A stretch of 6,727 nt of DNA from Candidatus Dormiibacterota bacterium (GTDB taxonomy: Bacteria; Chloroflexota; Dormibacteria; UBA8260), in assembly GCA_955652455.1 (NCBI GenBank), contig CATPBU010000248.1, forward strand, positions 1-6,727, in the 5' to 3' direction. The notes under the pieces are model-generated. The model was not told the origin of the DNA. It saw only the letters and a list, made by a program, of their open reading frames with translations, and searched no databases. The translations under genes and the position numbers were made by a program. This document shows, piece by piece, positions 6,216 through 6,727 of this stretch (the first letter of the stretch is position 1; every line of letters begins with the position of its first letter).

Positions 6216-6727
6216 TCAGAACAGTGTGAGGATCAGAGCGATCGCGGCGACGCCCATCACGCAGGTGGCCGCCCACACGAGCCCGTTGCTCCAGGGTCCG
6301 CTGCGCCTTCTGCCCATCACCGACCGATCGCGCGCCAGCAGCGCGATGAGCACCAGGATCGGCGGAGCGACGATGCCATTGATGATCGCGGTCACCACCA
6401 GGGCCTTGATCGGATCGATGCCCAGGAAGTTCATCACCAGGCCCCCGAGCATGGCCACGCAGATGATCCCGTAGAACGTGGGACGGTACATCGGGCGGTC
6501 TGTGAGGCTGCCGCGGATTCCCAGGAATTCCTTGACGGCGTAGGCGGCGCTCCCAGCGAGAACCGGGATGGCGAGCAGACCGGTGCCGATGATCCCGACC
6601 GAGAACAGCACGAAGGCGAACGGCCCGGCCAGCGGCCGCAAAGCCTCGGCCGCCTGCGCGGCCGACTGAACGCCACTGTTGCCGGACGCGTGGAGCACCG
6701 ACCCGGAGGTGACGATGATGGCGTACA
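6216..6727 (-). CDS. NRAMP-family divalent metal transporter, C-terminal part (5' end outside window)
   Basis: Membrane protein expected to import divalent metal ions such as Mn2+ or Fe2+, usually with protons. Only the last 169 residues are in the window; the frame stays open to the right edge. Family features seen include AAQAAEALRPLAGPFAF, then GIIGTGLLAIPVLAGSAAYAV, NFLGIDPIKALVVTAIING, IVAPPILVLIALLA, a short basic loop ARDRSVMGRRR, and a last hydrophobic segment ending LILTLF. These make about four transmembrane helices, matching the C-terminal third of NRAMP proteins. The metal-binding motifs of helices 1 and 6 would lie outside the window, so substrate choice (Mn/Fe or the Mg-type subfamily) cannot be judged. 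The GTG at 6698 is internal, not the start. The stop lies 10 bases from the stop of the convergent protease gene. Confidence 0.92.
   Translation of the reverse strand, partial: YAIIVTSGSVLHASGNSGVQSAAQAAEALRPLAGPFAFVLFSVGIIGTGLLAIPVLAGSAAYAVKEFLGIRGSLTDRPMYRPTFYGIICVAMLGGLVMNFLGIDPIKALVVTAIINGIVAPPILVLIALLARDRSVMGRRRSGPWSNGLVWAATCVMGVAAIALILTLF

Overview
The window is GC-rich and carries four protein genes and one tRNA gene with no sign of a mobile element. The MarP-type protease (CvpA-like membrane domain fused to a trypsin-like domain), the tRNA without an encoded CCA, frequent GTG starts and the high GC point to an actinobacterium or a related high-GC soil lineage. The exact phylum cannot be settled from this sequence.

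Left to right. Positions 1 to about 2238, minus strand: the N-terminal 746 codons of a large secreted protein that runs off the left edge. It has a signal peptide, a legume-type (L-type) lectin domain, a DUF11-like domain and at least three tandem Ig-like repeats. Positions 2373-4706, minus strand: a complete 777-residue membrane-bound c-di-GMP enzyme (extracytoplasmic helical sensor, PAS, GGDEF, EAL) with the catalytic motifs of both output domains intact. Positions 4707-4869: non-coding, with a 9-bp perfect inverted repeat. Positions 4870-4943, minus strand: tRNA-Pro(UGG). Positions 5030-6205, plus strand: a complete 391-residue MarP-family serine protease. Positions 6216-6727, minus strand: the C-terminal 169 residues of an NRAMP-family divalent metal transporter, entering from the right edge and convergent with the protease at a 10-bp gap.

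How they may work together. The c-di-GMP enzyme and the lectin/Ig protein point the same way, with the enzyme upstream. C-di-GMP commonly controls adhesion and matrix, so a link between the sensor-enzyme and a secreted carbohydrate-binding adhesin is plausible but inferred from position only. The protease (envelope and acid stress in mycobacteria) and the metal transporter look like ordinary chromosomal neighbours. No clearly new system is visible. The most interesting items are the lectin/Ig surface protein beside a c-di-GMP enzyme and the structured non-coding stretch between that enzyme and tRNA-Pro.
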